Positions 4,960 to 5,067 of a DNA stretch of 5,067 nucleotides are shown piece after piece. Source of the DNA: Bacteroidota bacterium (lineage in GTDB: Bacteria; Bacteroidota; Bacteroidia; Bacteroidales; Dysgonomonadaceae); NCBI GenBank assembly GCA_023418255.1, contig JAEZZZ010000095.1, positions 1 through 5,067 of the forward strand. The letters are read 5' to 3'. The position numbers and the translations under genes were made by a program. The first letter of the stretch is position 1; every line of letters starts with the position of its first letter. A model generated the notes under the pieces. It worked only from the letters and a program-made list of their open reading frames with translations, was not told the DNA's origin and did no database searches.

Positions 4960-5067
4960 ATGAAATATAACATCACATCAAAACTATGGCTGCTCTTTTT
5001 GGCGGGCACGATGATCGCCCTATCGGCCAAAGCGCAAAAAACAGCCCTCAAGGTTAACGGCCTCTAC
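4960..5067 (+). CDS. Start of a secreted protein, probably DUF3575-type pilus-locus protein (3' truncated by window)
   Basis: The 36 visible residues are a classical Sec signal peptide: MKYNITSK, hydrophobic core about 9-22, and SAKA before Gln26, a cleavage style typical of Bacteroidetes. The mature start QKTALKVNGLY resembles the first strand of DUF3575 proteins (commonly K-T-N-L-L-Y), a family with an OmpA-like beta-barrel appearance that is often encoded in Mfa-type pilus loci; this rests on about ten residues. There is no cysteine at the cleavage site, so it is not a lipoprotein. The start at 4960 gives a normal signal peptide but lacks a ribosome site. An in-frame ATG at 4888 has a good one (GAAAGGGG, 4874-4881) but would add 24 polar residues before the signal. 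I favour 4960. Expression is probably from the promoter at 4724-4755. Confidence 0.6.
   Translation, partial: MKYNITSKLWLLFLAGTMIALSAKAQKTALKVNGLY

Overview
The window comes from a member of the Bacteroidales (Bacteroides, Parabacteroides or Porphyromonas relatives). Three things support this. Three consecutive lipoprotein genes have the hallmarks of Mfa/FimA-type (type V) pilus proteins, a system essentially confined to this order. Starts often lack a good Shine-Dalgarno. One intergenic promoter fits the Bacteroidales housekeeping pattern TTTG-N20-TAnnTTTG exactly. The genus cannot be fixed from this stretch.

Layout, all main genes on the + strand: (1) 1-123 is the end of a Sel1/TPR-repeat protein, unrelated to the pilus. 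(2) 124-333 is an A-rich leader with no recognisable consensus promoter but a clear ribosome site. (3) 334-2037 is the major fimbrillin (Mfa1-like). (4) 2038-2235 is a 198-base gap with a 15-bp perfect dyad and a strong GC-rich hairpin, well placed to set the ratio of major subunit to downstream subunits. (5) 2236-3234 is a FimB/Mfa2-family lipoprotein, the likely anchor and length terminator. (6) 3278-4405 is a third fimbrillin-like lipoprotein, probably a minor or tip subunit. (7) 4406-4660 is not empty: on the - strand it holds the decayed C-terminal end of a REP-associated tyrosine transposase (RAYT), surrounded by one intact and two degenerate palindromic repeats, followed by a probable + strand terminator. 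(8) 4678-4959 is a regulatory region with a 14-base A run and further A/T tracts, a 25-bp dyad centred on the -33 box, the consensus promoter, and a long structured leader that includes a 40-codon small ORF. (9) From 4960 to the window end is the start of a secreted protein whose first mature residues resemble the DUF3575 family often found in Mfa-type pilus loci.

Working model: genes 334-4405 form one pilus operon in which prelipoproteins are exported and lipidated. The major subunit is then trimmed by a protease at an N-terminal arginine and polymerises by donor-strand exchange. The Mfa2-like protein holds the fibre in the outer membrane and the third protein joins as a minor component. The promoter at 4724-4755 starts a separate unit that probably encodes outer-membrane or assembly partners.

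The pilus genes belong to known families. The less expected parts are the intergenic DNA: the RAYT/REP remnant, the dyad-covered promoter behind a long homopolymer, the sORF leader, and the strongly mosaic base composition of the fimbrillin gene.
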